From assembly GCA_002496395.1 (NCBI GenBank), contig DAJQ01000028.1:74566-95658 (forward strand): a stretch of DNA of 21,093 nt, read 5' to 3'. This document shows positions 6,640 to 14,457 of this stretch, one piece after another; position 1 is the stretch's first letter; every line of letters starts with the position of its first letter. A model generated the notes under the pieces. The model worked only from the letters and a program-made list of their open reading frames with translations, made no database searches and was not told the DNA's origin. The stretch is from Methanocorpusculaceae archaeon UBA456. Its GTDB lineage: Archaea; Halobacteriota; Methanomicrobia; Methanomicrobiales; Methanocorpusculaceae. The position numbers were made by a program, and so were the translations under genes.

Positions 6640-7422
6640 ATGGCGGCAAATCAGATTCTTATCGTTGAAGATGATCCGATGATCGTTGAGATGCTCGCTG
6701 TTATGCTCAGGAAACTTGGGTATGGCGTCTCGGGTATTGCCACATCAGCAGATGAGGCGATCATGCAGGCGATCCAGGGCACCCCCGATCTCGTCCTGAT
6801 GGATATCGGGCTTGAAGGGAGGGCAAACGGGATTGCTGCTGCAACGATCATCTACCAGTTCTTCTCAATACCTATTGTCTTCTGCACAGCCCATTATGGG
6901 AGTGATACGCTCAACCAGGCAAAGCAGGCCCAGCCATTTGGTTATATCACAAAACCTTTCAATGAACGCGATCTCTTCAGCGTCATCGAGATTGCCCTCA
7001 ATAATTATCTCTCAACACGACCCATGGGAACAGATGCCAGACAATTCAAGGAACTGCTTCATATTGATGCCGGAGTGATCTTCCTTGACACAGGAGGACG
7101 CGTCCTCTTCATGAATCCCTATGCGGAACATATCACCGCGATCACCCATAAGCAGGGTTTCTATCATAGTGTCGACAAGGTCATCAACAACTTTGAGATG
7201 GCCTCAAAATCCCAGAAACAATACCCATCTCTCTGGGATGCAGTCAGGGAGAGTGTGGTGATTGGAACCGGCCACGATATCATCATCACAACACGGAAAG
7301 GAAAGAGGAAGGCAGTCCATCTTAAAGTGATGGTGAGGAAGAATAACCGGAATGAGATTGTCGGCTATATCCTCAAGCTTGATGAGAATATCGGGAAGAG
7401 CCGCACCCTGAATCGTTATTGA
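6640..7422 (+). CDS. Response regulator with REC and PAS domains
   Basis: 260-residue cytoplasmic protein. Residues 1-125 are a receiver domain with the acidic pocket Glu10/Asp11/Asp12, phosphoacceptor Asp55 (VLMDIG), Thr83 and Lys105 (ITKPF). The REC domain is of the type common in methanogen multi-domain kinases (ANGIAAA, FCTAH, PFGYITKPF). About residues 132-250 form a PAS-like sensor (GVIFLDTGGRVLFMNPYAEHI ends its first strands; split here by a turn), ending IVGYILKLDENIG. There is no kinase, DNA-binding or enzymatic output, and the protein stops after the PAS. It is a single-gene transcript with a moderate Shine-Dalgarno (CAGGTAGAG) before ATG 6640. The likely role is phosphorelay or partner binding; its kinase is not adjacent. 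Confidence 0.9.
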   Translation: MAANQILIVEDDPMIVEMLAVMLRKLGYGVSGIATSADEAIMQAIQGTPDLVLMDIGLEGRANGIAAATIIYQFFSIPIVFCTAHYGSDTLNQAKQAQPFGYITKPFNERDLFSVIEIALNNYLSTRPMGTDARQFKELLHIDAGVIFLDTGGRVLFMNPYAEHITAITHKQGFYHSVDKVINNFEMASKSQKQYPSLWDAVRESVVIGTGHDIIITTRKGKRKAVHLKVMVRKNNRNEIVGYILKLDENIGKSRTLNRY

Positions 7423-7490
7423 TCCTTTTCCCCTTATTTGTGATCTTCTTCTGTGTCTTCATCTCTCATAGAAGAACTCTCTTATGGCCG

Positions 7491-7496
7491 TTTTTT
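7491..7496 (+). terminator. T-run terminator after the REC-PAS gene
   Basis: Six T residues 69 bases after the stop, following a pyrimidine-rich stretch at 7423-7480. This is compatible with oligo-T termination by archaeal RNA polymerase. Confidence 0.4.
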
Positions 7497-7513
7497 ATCA
7501 ATGATCTCTTCCT

Positions 7514-7532
7514 GAGGGGATATCCTCCCCTC
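7514..7532 (-). terminator. Hairpin at the 3' end of the membrane-protein gene
   Basis: GAGGGGA (7514-7520) and TCCCCTC (7526-7532) are perfect inverted repeats around a five-base loop, two bases beyond the stop codon of the - strand gene. No T-run follows on that strand, so it may stabilise the 3' end or act on both strands rather than terminate by itself. Confidence 0.35.
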
Positions 7533-7534
7533 AA

Positions 7535-8281
7535 TCAGTTGGCGATCACCGGACTTGCATTCTCATCGAATGGGTTCTTCCTCATCGCCAGTGAGAAGAG
7601 ATATGGATAGTGTAACTTCAGGTAGCGCATATATTCAACCCACTCAGGGGTGAGCATATCATAGACACGCCTGATGTCGACTGCGAGATGTGCACGATCC
7701 GTTTCAGGAAGGCTGGTGATATCATCCCTGCTCTCCAGTTCTTCTGAGAGATGGAAGACAGCACGGAGTGTCTCGGTGAACGTGGCATGTTCCAGCAGAA
7801 CCGGATTCTCGAGCAGGCGGAGCAGAAAGTCACGGTGCTGATTGAGAAAACTCCGGAGATCCTGCAGATCGATCCGCTGAATCATGACCGTCTGCTCTGT
7901 TCCCTGGAGATGATCCTTAATTTGATCGAATTCTGTATCGGTCCATGAATCCCTGATAAGGAGTTCTCCCCGGAGTTGATCGAGATGTGGGTCTGCATCT
8001 GAGAACTGCTTTAAAAGTGTTGATCCAACTTCCGAGAAGAAGAGGCCAATGACCATATTCATCTTCTGGAGTCTTTCTCTCTTTGAACGGACTGCGAGCA
8101 TCTGGTTTAAGATGAGTGTCACGAGGAGGACATTCACCGGCAGAAAGCCGAGCGCATTGAAGATATAGGTGAGAGTATTGCTTCCACCCTCATCTCCGAT
8201 GATCATATACTTCAGCCCGTAGATGAGCGCTGTCGAACAGAGGAGTGCTATTCCGAGTTTTGTCTCCCATTTGACTCGCAT
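7535..8281 (-). CDS. Conserved two-helix membrane protein, unknown function
   Basis: 248 residues. An N-terminal MRVKWETKLG precedes a transmembrane helix (about 9-28) and a second one (about 36-60, FNALGFLPVNVLLVTLILNQ). A long cytoplasmic helical region starts with SKRERLQKMNMVIGLFFSEV. The rest is charged and helical, with no catalytic motif I can name. I recall similar KWETKLG-type proteins in archaea and bacteria, annotated only as hypothetical, but cannot check. AGGTG sits before ATG 8281, supporting that start. It lies 59 bases after the permease stop on the same strand, so the two may share a transcript. A scaffold or membrane sensor role is possible but speculative. Confidence 0.82.
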   Translation of the reverse strand: MRVKWETKLGIALLCSTALIYGLKYMIIGDEGGSNTLTYIFNALGFLPVNVLLVTLILNQMLAVRSKRERLQKMNMVIGLFFSEVGSTLLKQFSDADPHLDQLRGELLIRDSWTDTEFDQIKDHLQGTEQTVMIQRIDLQDLRSFLNQHRDFLLRLLENPVLLEHATFTETLRAVFHLSEELESRDDITSLPETDRAHLAVDIRRVYDMLTPEWVEYMRYLKLHYPYLFSLAMRKNPFDENASPVIAN

Positions 8282-8340
8282 TGTACCTGCACCTTGCAGA
8301 TCAATGGATGATTGCGGCAGAGAAAAAATGTACTGTCCGT

Positions 8341-9546
8341 TCAGGTGATGATGAGGAACCAGGCAAGAAAGACCAGACTCTGGAGAATCGTCACCGGGAT
8401 ACCAAATCTCAGGAACTCCATGAAGGTGATGGTTGCACCCCTCTTTTCTGCGTTCTGGATAATGATGATATTGCTTGCAGCACCCAGTATTGTCAGGTTT
8501 CCCGCAATGGTGCTCCCCGCGGCAAGTGCAAGGAACGCTGTATCACCTGCACCCGCCTCAAGGAGCATCGGGATGAGCAGCGCAACGAAGGGGACGTTTG
8601 AGACGATCTGGCTCATCACCAGGCTCCCGGAGATGAGAAGCGGGATCGAGAGGATCTGATCTGGATGAACTGCCGACTGGATCGCTCCACCTGCAAAGAC
8701 TGCTGCCATCAGGATGAAGAGGGCGATGAAAAAGATTAGTGTTGAATAGTCGACCTTTCTCAGTATCAGAAGCCGCTGGCGGGAGAGGATGAGGAGTGGT
8801 ATGGATGCGATGAGCGCTATCCCTGCGAGTCCCGGCCATGGATCGTAGCCAAGCGATACAAGCATAACTCTCAACAGAATCAGGAGAATGAGGAGTGCTA
8901 GCGAAAGCCTGCAGAGGGCTGCCATCTGCGGATCATGGATCCCCGCCTCGGGCATGACCGGTGAGAGAGTCTCTGGAATGTTCGGGATCATACGTAGTAT
9001 GACAGCATAGAGGATCAAACCGGAGATGAGTGTCGGAACTGCAAGATACAGGGGAAAGGTGAGAAACGGGTTTGCCATCCCGCTTGAGATGGCAATGAGA
9101 AGGTTCTGGGGATTTCCGATCGGGCTTACTATGCTCCCTGTTGTGATTGCGCCTGCAAGTGCGAGGAGGAAGATCCGATCCGGGATGTTGCAGGTGCGTG
9201 CAAGGATCAGGGCAATCGGGGTTCCGATGATTGCAAGCGTATCATTCATCAGAAGAGCCGAGAATGCTCCCATGACAAAGATAAAGAGGAAGATACATCC
9301 TTGTGCCGTTCTCTGGGATGAAAAAATCCTTGTTGCGGTATGAGCGAGGTAGCCACTCTCTTCCATCGCAACACCGATGAGAAAGACCCCAAAGAGGAAG
9401 AGGATAATATCGAAATTGATCGCATGCAAGGCCGCAACCGGCCCGATAGCGCCTGTCAGGAGTGCAGCGGTGGCTCCACCGAGCATGATGCTCCAGATGG
9501 GCAGCCTCACCCTTCCTATCTGGCGGCAGGCGATTGCCACCATCAC
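8341..9546 (-). CDS. ArsB/SLC13-like anion permease
   Basis: About 401-residue polytopic membrane protein of the ion-transporter (ArsB/NhaD/SLC13) superfamily. About ten to eleven hydrophobic helices are visible. The duplicated family motifs show as FLFGVFLIGVAMEESG, MNDTLAIIGTPIAL, the SPIGNPQNLLIA loop in the first half, and SNVPFVALLIPM plus LGAASNIIII in the second half. The substrate (arsenite, sulfate, dicarboxylate or sodium/proton) is not decidable by eye. The start is doubtful: the first usable codons (GTG 9546, ATG 9543) have no ribosome site and cut into the first helix. The frame stays open with hydrophobic residues to a stop at 9598-9600. An ATG at 9595 would supply the missing part if one base were removed. 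Confidence 0.88.
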   Translation of the reverse strand: MMVAIACRQIGRVRLPIWSIMLGGATAALLTGAIGPVAALHAINFDIILFLFGVFLIGVAMEESGYLAHTATRIFSSQRTAQGCIFLFIFVMGAFSALLMNDTLAIIGTPIALILARTCNIPDRIFLLALAGAITTGSIVSPIGNPQNLLIAISSGMANPFLTFPLYLAVPTLISGLILYAVILRMIPNIPETLSPVMPEAGIHDPQMAALCRLSLALLILLILLRVMLVSLGYDPWPGLAGIALIASIPLLILSRQRLLILRKVDYSTLIFFIALFILMAAVFAGGAIQSAVHPDQILSIPLLISGSLVMSQIVSNVPFVALLIPMLLEAGAGDTAFLALAAGSTIAGNLTILGAASNIIIIQNAEKRGATITFMEFLRFGIPVTILQSLVFLAWFLIIT

Positions 9547-9665
9547 TGCTGCGAGAATGAGAGTAGCGTTGTCCGTGATCAGGATTGCGCTGCATGATTA
9601 TGAAGAATTGCCTCTTCGATCAGATCTCCGAAAGCGTCAAATAGATGATGACCCTATTCTGGCAT

Positions 9666-10142
9666 ATGAAATATATCCAGTACCTTCTGATGGCAGTCCT
9701 CCTGACTGCTGCACTCTGTATTGCAGGGTGCACAGAGACGCCGGGCGAGGTTGTACCTGTTGCACCTGCCGAACTGACACAGGCTCCTGCAGAAACGTCC
9801 ACCGGTTGGTCTCTGACCCCGGGCCCGCTTGGAACGATGCCAGCTGGAAAAGAAGTTTCAGCCACAGCAAGAAAGGATCCACTGAGTAATGAAATCACTG
9901 TTCAGTTTGATGGGGGGAGAGGAATGACCTTTATCACACAGATTCAGGCTATCCTGTACTCCGCAGAGGGAAGAGTTGAGGAACAATATATCGAACGCCC
10001 CCTTTCCTTGGGTAAATCTGTCACATTTCAGGGAACCAGAGGTGCTCCTGATCGGGTGAAGATCATTGCATATTATAACACCGGGGAGGTAGTGGTGGTC
10101 AGTGACAAGCTTTATCAGAGAGAAGATGAATATGCAAAATAA
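9666..10142 (+). CDS. Small lipoprotein, unknown function
   Basis: 158-residue exported protein. The N-terminus MKYIQYLLMAVLLTAALCIAGC is a signal sequence ending in a lipobox (split here: hydrophobic core, then CIAGC) with the lipid-modified Cys at residue 22. A proline/threonine-rich linker follows, then a beta-rich domain of about 100 residues, typical of lipoproteins of Methanomicrobiales. I know no function. Two ATG codons 18-21 bases upstream would add MMTLFWH. I prefer ATG 9666 because it starts directly at the positive charge of the signal peptide. No Shine-Dalgarno is seen for any of the three. The 3' end converges on the reductase gene, with two bases between stops. Confidence 0.78.
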   Translation: MKYIQYLLMAVLLTAALCIAGCTETPGEVVPVAPAELTQAPAETSTGWSLTPGPLGTMPAGKEVSATARKDPLSNEITVQFDGGRGMTFITQIQAILYSAEGRVEEQYIERPLSLGKSVTFQGTRGAPDRVKIIAYYNTGEVVVVSDKLYQREDEYAK

Positions 10143-10144
10143 TC

Positions 10145-10822
10145 TCACTCTCTTCTTTTCCACCTGATCAGCACTCCGTCATCCATCTGCCCAACGTGAT
10201 CGAGGGTGAGCCCTGGGAAGAGTGATTCATCAATAAATCCTTTTCCGTCGGCAAGAGTCGGGGCAGTCTTTCCACCGATGATCATCGATCCGATATAGAT
10301 ATTCAGTTCATCAAAGAGACCCTGGCTTACAAATGACCAGATCACGGTGCCCCCACCTTCAATCATCAGAGTGGCGATTCCCTTCTTTTGTAACTCCTGT
10401 ACGAAAGAGTGGATATTGACAGAATCCTCTCCGCAGATGATGACTTCAGCATACTCTTGTAGTGCCATCACACGTCTGGGATCGGCTTTTTCAGATACCG
10501 CAATGATCCGTTTCCCCTCACCTTTCCTCAGGATATCTGCTGTTAGCGGAGTCTTTGCATCTGAGTCAAGGACAATCCTCACCGGGTTCTCATCTGCTCT
10601 CCTCATTTTCCGCTCTTCACGGAGAAACGGCGATTTGACTGTCAGTGACGGATCATCGGACAGCACCGTTCCGATACCGACAAGAATGGCATCACACGCA
10701 GCCCGCATCTGATCGACACGGGAAAAATCGTCGGCACCTGATATCCGGACCTGGCGCCGCTCCCGTGTCGAGAGTTTTCCATCAGCACTCATAGCAGCGT
10801 TGATGATGATATATGGTCGCAT
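10145..10822 (-). CDS. 2,5-diamino-6-ribosylamino-4(3H)-pyrimidinone 5'-phosphate reductase
   Basis: 225-residue archaeal reductase of the RibD-C/dihydrofolate reductase fold (the ArfC or MJ0671 type). It reduces the ribosyl side chain with NADPH in the archaeal pathway to riboflavin and, through the shared intermediate, to the deazaflavin of F420. Signatures: NAAMSADGKLS at residues 8-18, GTVLSDDPSLTV (about 51-62), NPVRIVLDS (about 82-90), and the nucleotide-binding EGGGTVIWSF near 164. The length fits the stand-alone archaeal form without a deaminase domain. The open frame extends to 10906, but the family start is ATG 10822 (MRPYIIINAAMSADG). There is no Shine-Dalgarno; a TATA box at 10852-10857 implies a very short leader. 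The gene is divergent from the SelB-like gene. Confidence 0.93.
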   Translation of the reverse strand: MRPYIIINAAMSADGKLSTRERRQVRISGADDFSRVDQMRAACDAILVGIGTVLSDDPSLTVKSPFLREERKMRRADENPVRIVLDSDAKTPLTADILRKGEGKRIIAVSEKADPRRVMALQEYAEVIICGEDSVNIHSFVQELQKKGIATLMIEGGGTVIWSFVSQGLFDELNIYIGSMIIGGKTAPTLADGKGFIDESLFPGLTLDHVGQMDDGVLIRWKRRE

Positions 10823-10851
10823 ATGGAAGATGGGTTTATAGATGATGGCTG

Positions 10852-10857
10852 ATATAG
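10852..10857 (-). promoter_or_regulatory. TATA box of the reductase gene
   Basis: CCTATATC on the - strand is centred about 33 bases before ATG 10822. Transcription would start about seven bases before the start codon, consistent with the lack of a ribosome site. Confidence 0.4.
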
Positions 10858-10884
10858 GCTTGGGGTTCAATTGTTGAAGGGGTG

Positions 10885-10891
10885 TATTTTT
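10885..10891 (+). promoter_or_regulatory. TATA-like box of the SelB-like gene
   Basis: GTATTTTTC preceded by a G/A-rich stretch (GAAGGGGTG). It is centred about 30 bases before ATG 10918, so the mRNA would be nearly leaderless. This box is also why the GTG at 10882 is rejected as the start. Confidence 0.4.
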
Positions 10892-10917
10892 CACCCTATC
10901 CGGCAAACCATGATCTC

Positions 10918-11889
10918 ATGGGAAACCTGACAGTTGCAGCGATAGCACCACCTGATGTATTGCGTGAACTTGGAAAGAAGGGCACCTCATCGGATATCAC
11001 CTTTTATAATCTGAAACGTGATCTGGATACGGTCACGCTCGTTGAGCCATCCAGGTATCCCGAACGGCTCGCTTCGCTCTTCTTCTCAGTCTCAATGGCA
11101 AAGGCCGCAATCCTTGTTATCGACGAGATTACACCGCAGCTTGGGGAATGCATTCTGATGCTGGATTCCGCAGGTGTTTCGGAGGGGTACATCATACTCC
11201 GGAACTATCTCGGGCAGGATCAGGTTACGCCACTCTTTGCCGGCACTCTTCTTGAGAGATATCAGTTCTGTGAAGAGAACTGGATTGAGCTGAAGGAGAT
11301 CCTCCTGAAACGTGCTGCTCTTGTGGTATCGGATGAACCCCCGGCAGGCTCGATGCCGCATGGCACAATGGCTATCGATCATCATTTCAATGTGAAGGGG
11401 ATCGGAACGGTTGTCCTTGGGGGCGTCGTTGATGGCTGCCTCAGAAAACACGATCAGCTGAAGGCACTTCCCGGTGAGAAACCTGCACAGCTCCGATCTA
11501 TTCAGAAGCATGATGACGACTCGGTATATGCGGTCAAAGATGATCGGGTCGGCCTTGCCCTGAAGAATATCGAGGCTGATGATCTGGATCGCGGGTTTGT
11601 GTTGACGACGAATCCCTCTGTTCTGGTCACTGATGAGATACATGCCGATGCCTCCCTTGTCAAATACTGGCCCTCCCCGATTCACGAGGGAATGGTACTC
11701 TACTCAGGCCACTGGATGCAGTTCATCTCCGGCAAGGTGACTGCAGTTTTGGATGCGGGAGATTTCCGCCATCCTACTCTGACGATCACTCTGGATAAAC
11801 CGCTTGTATACCTCCCCGGTGACAGGGTGGTACTCCATTATCTCGAAGGTGGCAAACTCCGGATTGTAGGTTCCCTCAAACTTGCCTGA
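10918..11889 (+). CDS. Archaeal SelB-like protein with degenerate G domain (aSelBL type)
   Basis: 323-residue relative of translation factors SelB/EF-Tu. Residues 1-145 align with the G domain fold, but the motifs are gone: the P-loop position reads APPDVLRELGKKGTSSD, the DTPGH position reads VEPSRY (42-47), and no NKxD is present. Domain 2 is well kept (about 152-235): VKGIGTVVLGGVVDGCLRKHDQL (a strand pair, split here by turns), then LRSIQKHDD and DRVGLALKN as in archaeal SelB. Domain 3 fills the remainder. It should therefore not hydrolyse GTP in the usual way, and its role is unknown. I recall a described family of archaeal SelB-like proteins with such loss. A GTG at 10882 would add 12 residues but coincides with the promoter. 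A T7 terminator follows. Confidence 0.88.
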   Translation: MGNLTVAAIAPPDVLRELGKKGTSSDITFYNLKRDLDTVTLVEPSRYPERLASLFFSVSMAKAAILVIDEITPQLGECILMLDSAGVSEGYIILRNYLGQDQVTPLFAGTLLERYQFCEENWIELKEILLKRAALVVSDEPPAGSMPHGTMAIDHHFNVKGIGTVVLGGVVDGCLRKHDQLKALPGEKPAQLRSIQKHDDDSVYAVKDDRVGLALKNIEADDLDRGFVLTTNPSVLVTDEIHADASLVKYWPSPIHEGMVLYSGHWMQFISGKVTAVLDAGDFRHPTLTITLDKPLVYLPGDRVVLHYLEGGKLRIVGSLKLA

Positions 11890-11904
11890 ATGCGCGTTTC
11901 GGGG

Positions 11905-11911
11905 TTTTTTT
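11905..11911 (+). terminator. T7 terminator after the SelB-like gene
   Basis: GGGG followed by seven T residues, 16 bases after the stop codon and upstream of the kinase promoter, in the right orientation for archaeal oligo-T termination. Confidence 0.55.
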
Positions 11912-11930
11912 AGGGTTAAATGAGAAGAAA

Positions 11931-11938
11931 TTATAAAT
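11931..11938 (+). promoter_or_regulatory. BRE/TATA promoter of the kinase-regulator operon
   Basis: GAGAAGAAA followed by TTATAAAT is a near-ideal archaeal BRE/TATA pair. The predicted transcript start, near 11960, is about five bases before ATG 11965, so the ATG at 11920 lies upstream of the promoter and cannot be used. A second AT box at 11952-11962 is less well placed. Confidence 0.6.
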
Positions 11939-11964
11939 GCTTCGGAAGATCAATATATAATATT

Positions 11965-14457
11965 ATGGGAGATACCACAACCTTTTCTTCTTTTGGAAAA
12001 GGTGAGCACTCATCGTCATTTATCAGATTATGGGTCTTTTTAGCCCTGACGGTGACCGCATATCTCATCACCTATCATGGTGTGCAGCATGGTATCCATG
12101 ATGTCTATCCTGCCCTTTTTCTGCTTCCGATAGTCTTTACTCCATTCCTTTTCCCCAGGCGTGAGACGATCATTGCGGTTGCCATTGCGCTTGGCTATTT
12201 TGCACTGGTCTTTTCACTTGCCGGGAACGATGCGGCGATCATCTATGCATCGGCGGTTAATTTCACCCTCTTTATTGCATTTGGTGTCTTTGTTGCGGTT
12301 GTTGCGGATCATGTCCGGGTGAAGGTAGGGCGCTATTCTACGATGCTTGAATGTTCGGAATCATGTACCCTGATTGTGGATAGAAAGAGACGGACGATCA
12401 TGGATGCCAATCCTCTCTCTGTCAACCTGCTGGTCTCCAATCCGTCTTCATTATTTGGAAAAGAATTGCAACAGCTCTGGCAGAACCCCGAAAGGGCAGA
12501 TTATATCCTTGATGAAATAGAGAGGGCCGGATCTATATCTGACCATGAAGAAGTACTCGTTGGAAGGGATGGTACCCCCCATGTCTTCAGGCTTTCAGGA
12601 TCAATTCTCGATGATGATGCACTATTGATCTCTGCTGTTGATATTACGCCATTGAAGAATGCAGAGAATGCATACCAGAAAACCCGGATCGAATACAAAG
12701 AGACACTTGACTCGATAGATGATCCGATCCTTGTCATCAGTCCGGATCATCATATTCTCCTGAATAACCAGACAGCCTTTCGGTATGCTCAGAAGATTTT
12801 GGAAGTCCCTGATATTGTTGGTAAACCCATTCTGGATTTCTTCCCCTGTTTGAAGATTCTCTCGGATACGTATATTCATGATATGGTATTCTCCAAAGAA
12901 CAGCCGATCAAGCGGGATATCCTGTATGAAGAATCCGGCGTTGAGACGTGGTTCTCAATTCATATCAACCCGATTAAGCGGGAGCAGGGGAGTGGATCAG
13001 CGATTGTGATGATCCACGACATCACCGAGAAGAAGAAGAACGAGGCTTTATGGAAGAAATCCGAGTCGGCACACCGGACAATCTTTGAAAATGCCGGTGC
13101 CGGTATCCTCATCATTGATGAAACCGGCTCCATTCATTCGGTCAATGATGAGTTCTGCACATTGACGGGATATGAGAAAGAGGAGCTTCAGGGCAGGCCG
13201 CTTGTTCAGCTCCTCTTCCCCGAGAAGGACCATCCGATCATTCAGACATGCATCAGCACAGATGCCGGGAATGAGTCCCCTGAGGAGTATGAGGTCACAA
13301 TCATCGATGCGCAGGGTGAAGAACGCAACTGCATGCTCCTGACCGCGCTTATTCCCGATACAAGCCACAGGGTTGTATCCATCATCGACATCACTGAAGA
13401 ACAGCGAATGCTCGATATGATGCTCGAACAGGAGGCAAATTATCTTCAGCTGATACGCCATGCTCCTGTTGGAATCTTCACCTATGGAAATGGGGTGATA
13501 CAGTTCGTCAATCCTTCATTCTGTCAGATAACCGGATATCTGGAGGAAGAGCTTCTGGGTGAGCCGGTCTCAAAAATATTCCCCGATTATGAGCAGATTC
13601 TGGAGAGGGAAAAAAAGGCAGAGGTTGTCTTCTCACGAAAAAGCGGCGGGGAATCTCCCGGCACCATCTGGCTCAGGCCATTTACCTCAGATGGCGAGGC
13701 GATCGATCTCGGAATCCTGATTGACACCTCCATGCAGAAGCAGCTTGAAGAGAACCTCAGGAGTGAGATAGAACGGAGATCTGACTTTGTTATGGTTGCC
13801 TCCCATGAACTCAGGACCCCGCTCCAGCCGGTGGTCGGCTATATTGGTCTTCTGCTTTCTGATCCGGATTCTTTCAGCCTGATGCCGGATGTGGTGGATC
13901 TCCTGACACTCTGCCAGAAACATATCGATCATGAGCGCAGAATTATCGATCGGATGATCGCTCTCTCACTTGTTGACTCCGGGAAGATCATGCCTCATAT
14001 CGAGGAGATAGCACTCTGGAATATGATCGAGGAGATAATTCTTGAGTATCATTGTCGAAATGATGCGGACGTAAAGAATGATGTCCCGCCATCTGTCACA
14101 ATCAAGGGAGACCCCGATCTCCTCTACCATGTCTTCAACAGCATCATCAGCAATGCGGTGAGGTACAATGAACCTCCCCGTGAAGTCTCTGTGCAGTATG
14201 AAGCCGACGAAAATAACCATTATATACGAATCATCGATAATGGTATCGGGATCGATCCGGCCTCTCTTGAAAATATATTCAAACCCTTCCATATAGCCGA
14301 TCTCCAAATGTTAAAGAGAGAGTATAATCGTCTGGGGCTTGGACTCTCGATTGCACAACGGTATGTTCAGGTTCATGGCGGTGAGATCACCGTCTCAAGT
14401 GTTCCGGGGAAGGGGAGTATTTTTACCATACGAATACCCATGAGGATAGTAATATGA
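11965..14457 (+). CDS. Membrane multi-PAS sensor histidine kinase
   Basis: 830-residue histidine kinase. About four transmembrane helices lie within residues 20-115. Four PAS-type domains follow at about 120-230, 243-355, 366-478 and 490-590; the third and fourth have clear FxxxTGY motifs. The HisKA dimerisation helix carries His614 (ASHELRTPLQ). The ATPase domain has Asn730 (N box, SNAVRYNE), the G1 box DNGIGID starting at Asp758, and the G2 box GLGLSIAQRY. All catalytic motifs are present. The stimulus is unknown; several PAS domains suggest small-ligand or redox sensing in addition to the membrane part. The stop overlaps the ATG of the next gene (ATGA), so kinase and receiver are coupled. 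The start is set by the TATA box at 11931-11938. Confidence 0.95.
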   Translation: MGDTTTFSSFGKGEHSSSFIRLWVFLALTVTAYLITYHGVQHGIHDVYPALFLLPIVFTPFLFPRRETIIAVAIALGYFALVFSLAGNDAAIIYASAVNFTLFIAFGVFVAVVADHVRVKVGRYSTMLECSESCTLIVDRKRRTIMDANPLSVNLLVSNPSSLFGKELQQLWQNPERADYILDEIERAGSISDHEEVLVGRDGTPHVFRLSGSILDDDALLISAVDITPLKNAENAYQKTRIEYKETLDSIDDPILVISPDHHILLNNQTAFRYAQKILEVPDIVGKPILDFFPCLKILSDTYIHDMVFSKEQPIKRDILYEESGVETWFSIHINPIKREQGSGSAIVMIHDITEKKKNEALWKKSESAHRTIFENAGAGILIIDETGSIHSVNDEFCTLTGYEKEELQGRPLVQLLFPEKDHPIIQTCISTDAGNESPEEYEVTIIDAQGEERNCMLLTALIPDTSHRVVSIIDITEEQRMLDMMLEQEANYLQLIRHAPVGIFTYGNGVIQFVNPSFCQITGYLEEELLGEPVSKIFPDYEQILEREKKAEVVFSRKSGGESPGTIWLRPFTSDGEAIDLGILIDTSMQKQLEENLRSEIERRSDFVMVASHELRTPLQPVVGYIGLLLSDPDSFSLMPDVVDLLTLCQKHIDHERRIIDRMIALSLVDSGKIMPHIEEIALWNMIEEIILEYHCRNDADVKNDVPPSVTIKGDPDLLYHVFNSIISNAVRYNEPPREVSVQYEADENNHYIRIIDNGIGIDPASLENIFKPFHIADLQMLKREYNRLGLGLSIAQRYVQVHGGEITVSSVPGKGSIFTIRIPMRIVI

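Noticed and set aside
8341..10142. Possible mobile or defence island around the permease and lipoprotein
   Set aside because: No transposase, integrase, direct repeats or tRNA target seen, and composition by eye is like the rest of the window.
10882..10917. Twelve-residue N-terminal extension of the SelB-like protein from GTG 10882
   Set aside because: It has no ribosome site and overlaps the likely TATA box; the conserved part starts at ATG 10918.
11920..11964. Upstream ATG 11920 as the kinase start
   Set aside because: It lies before the near-consensus TATA box at 11931-11938, so it would not be on the transcript.
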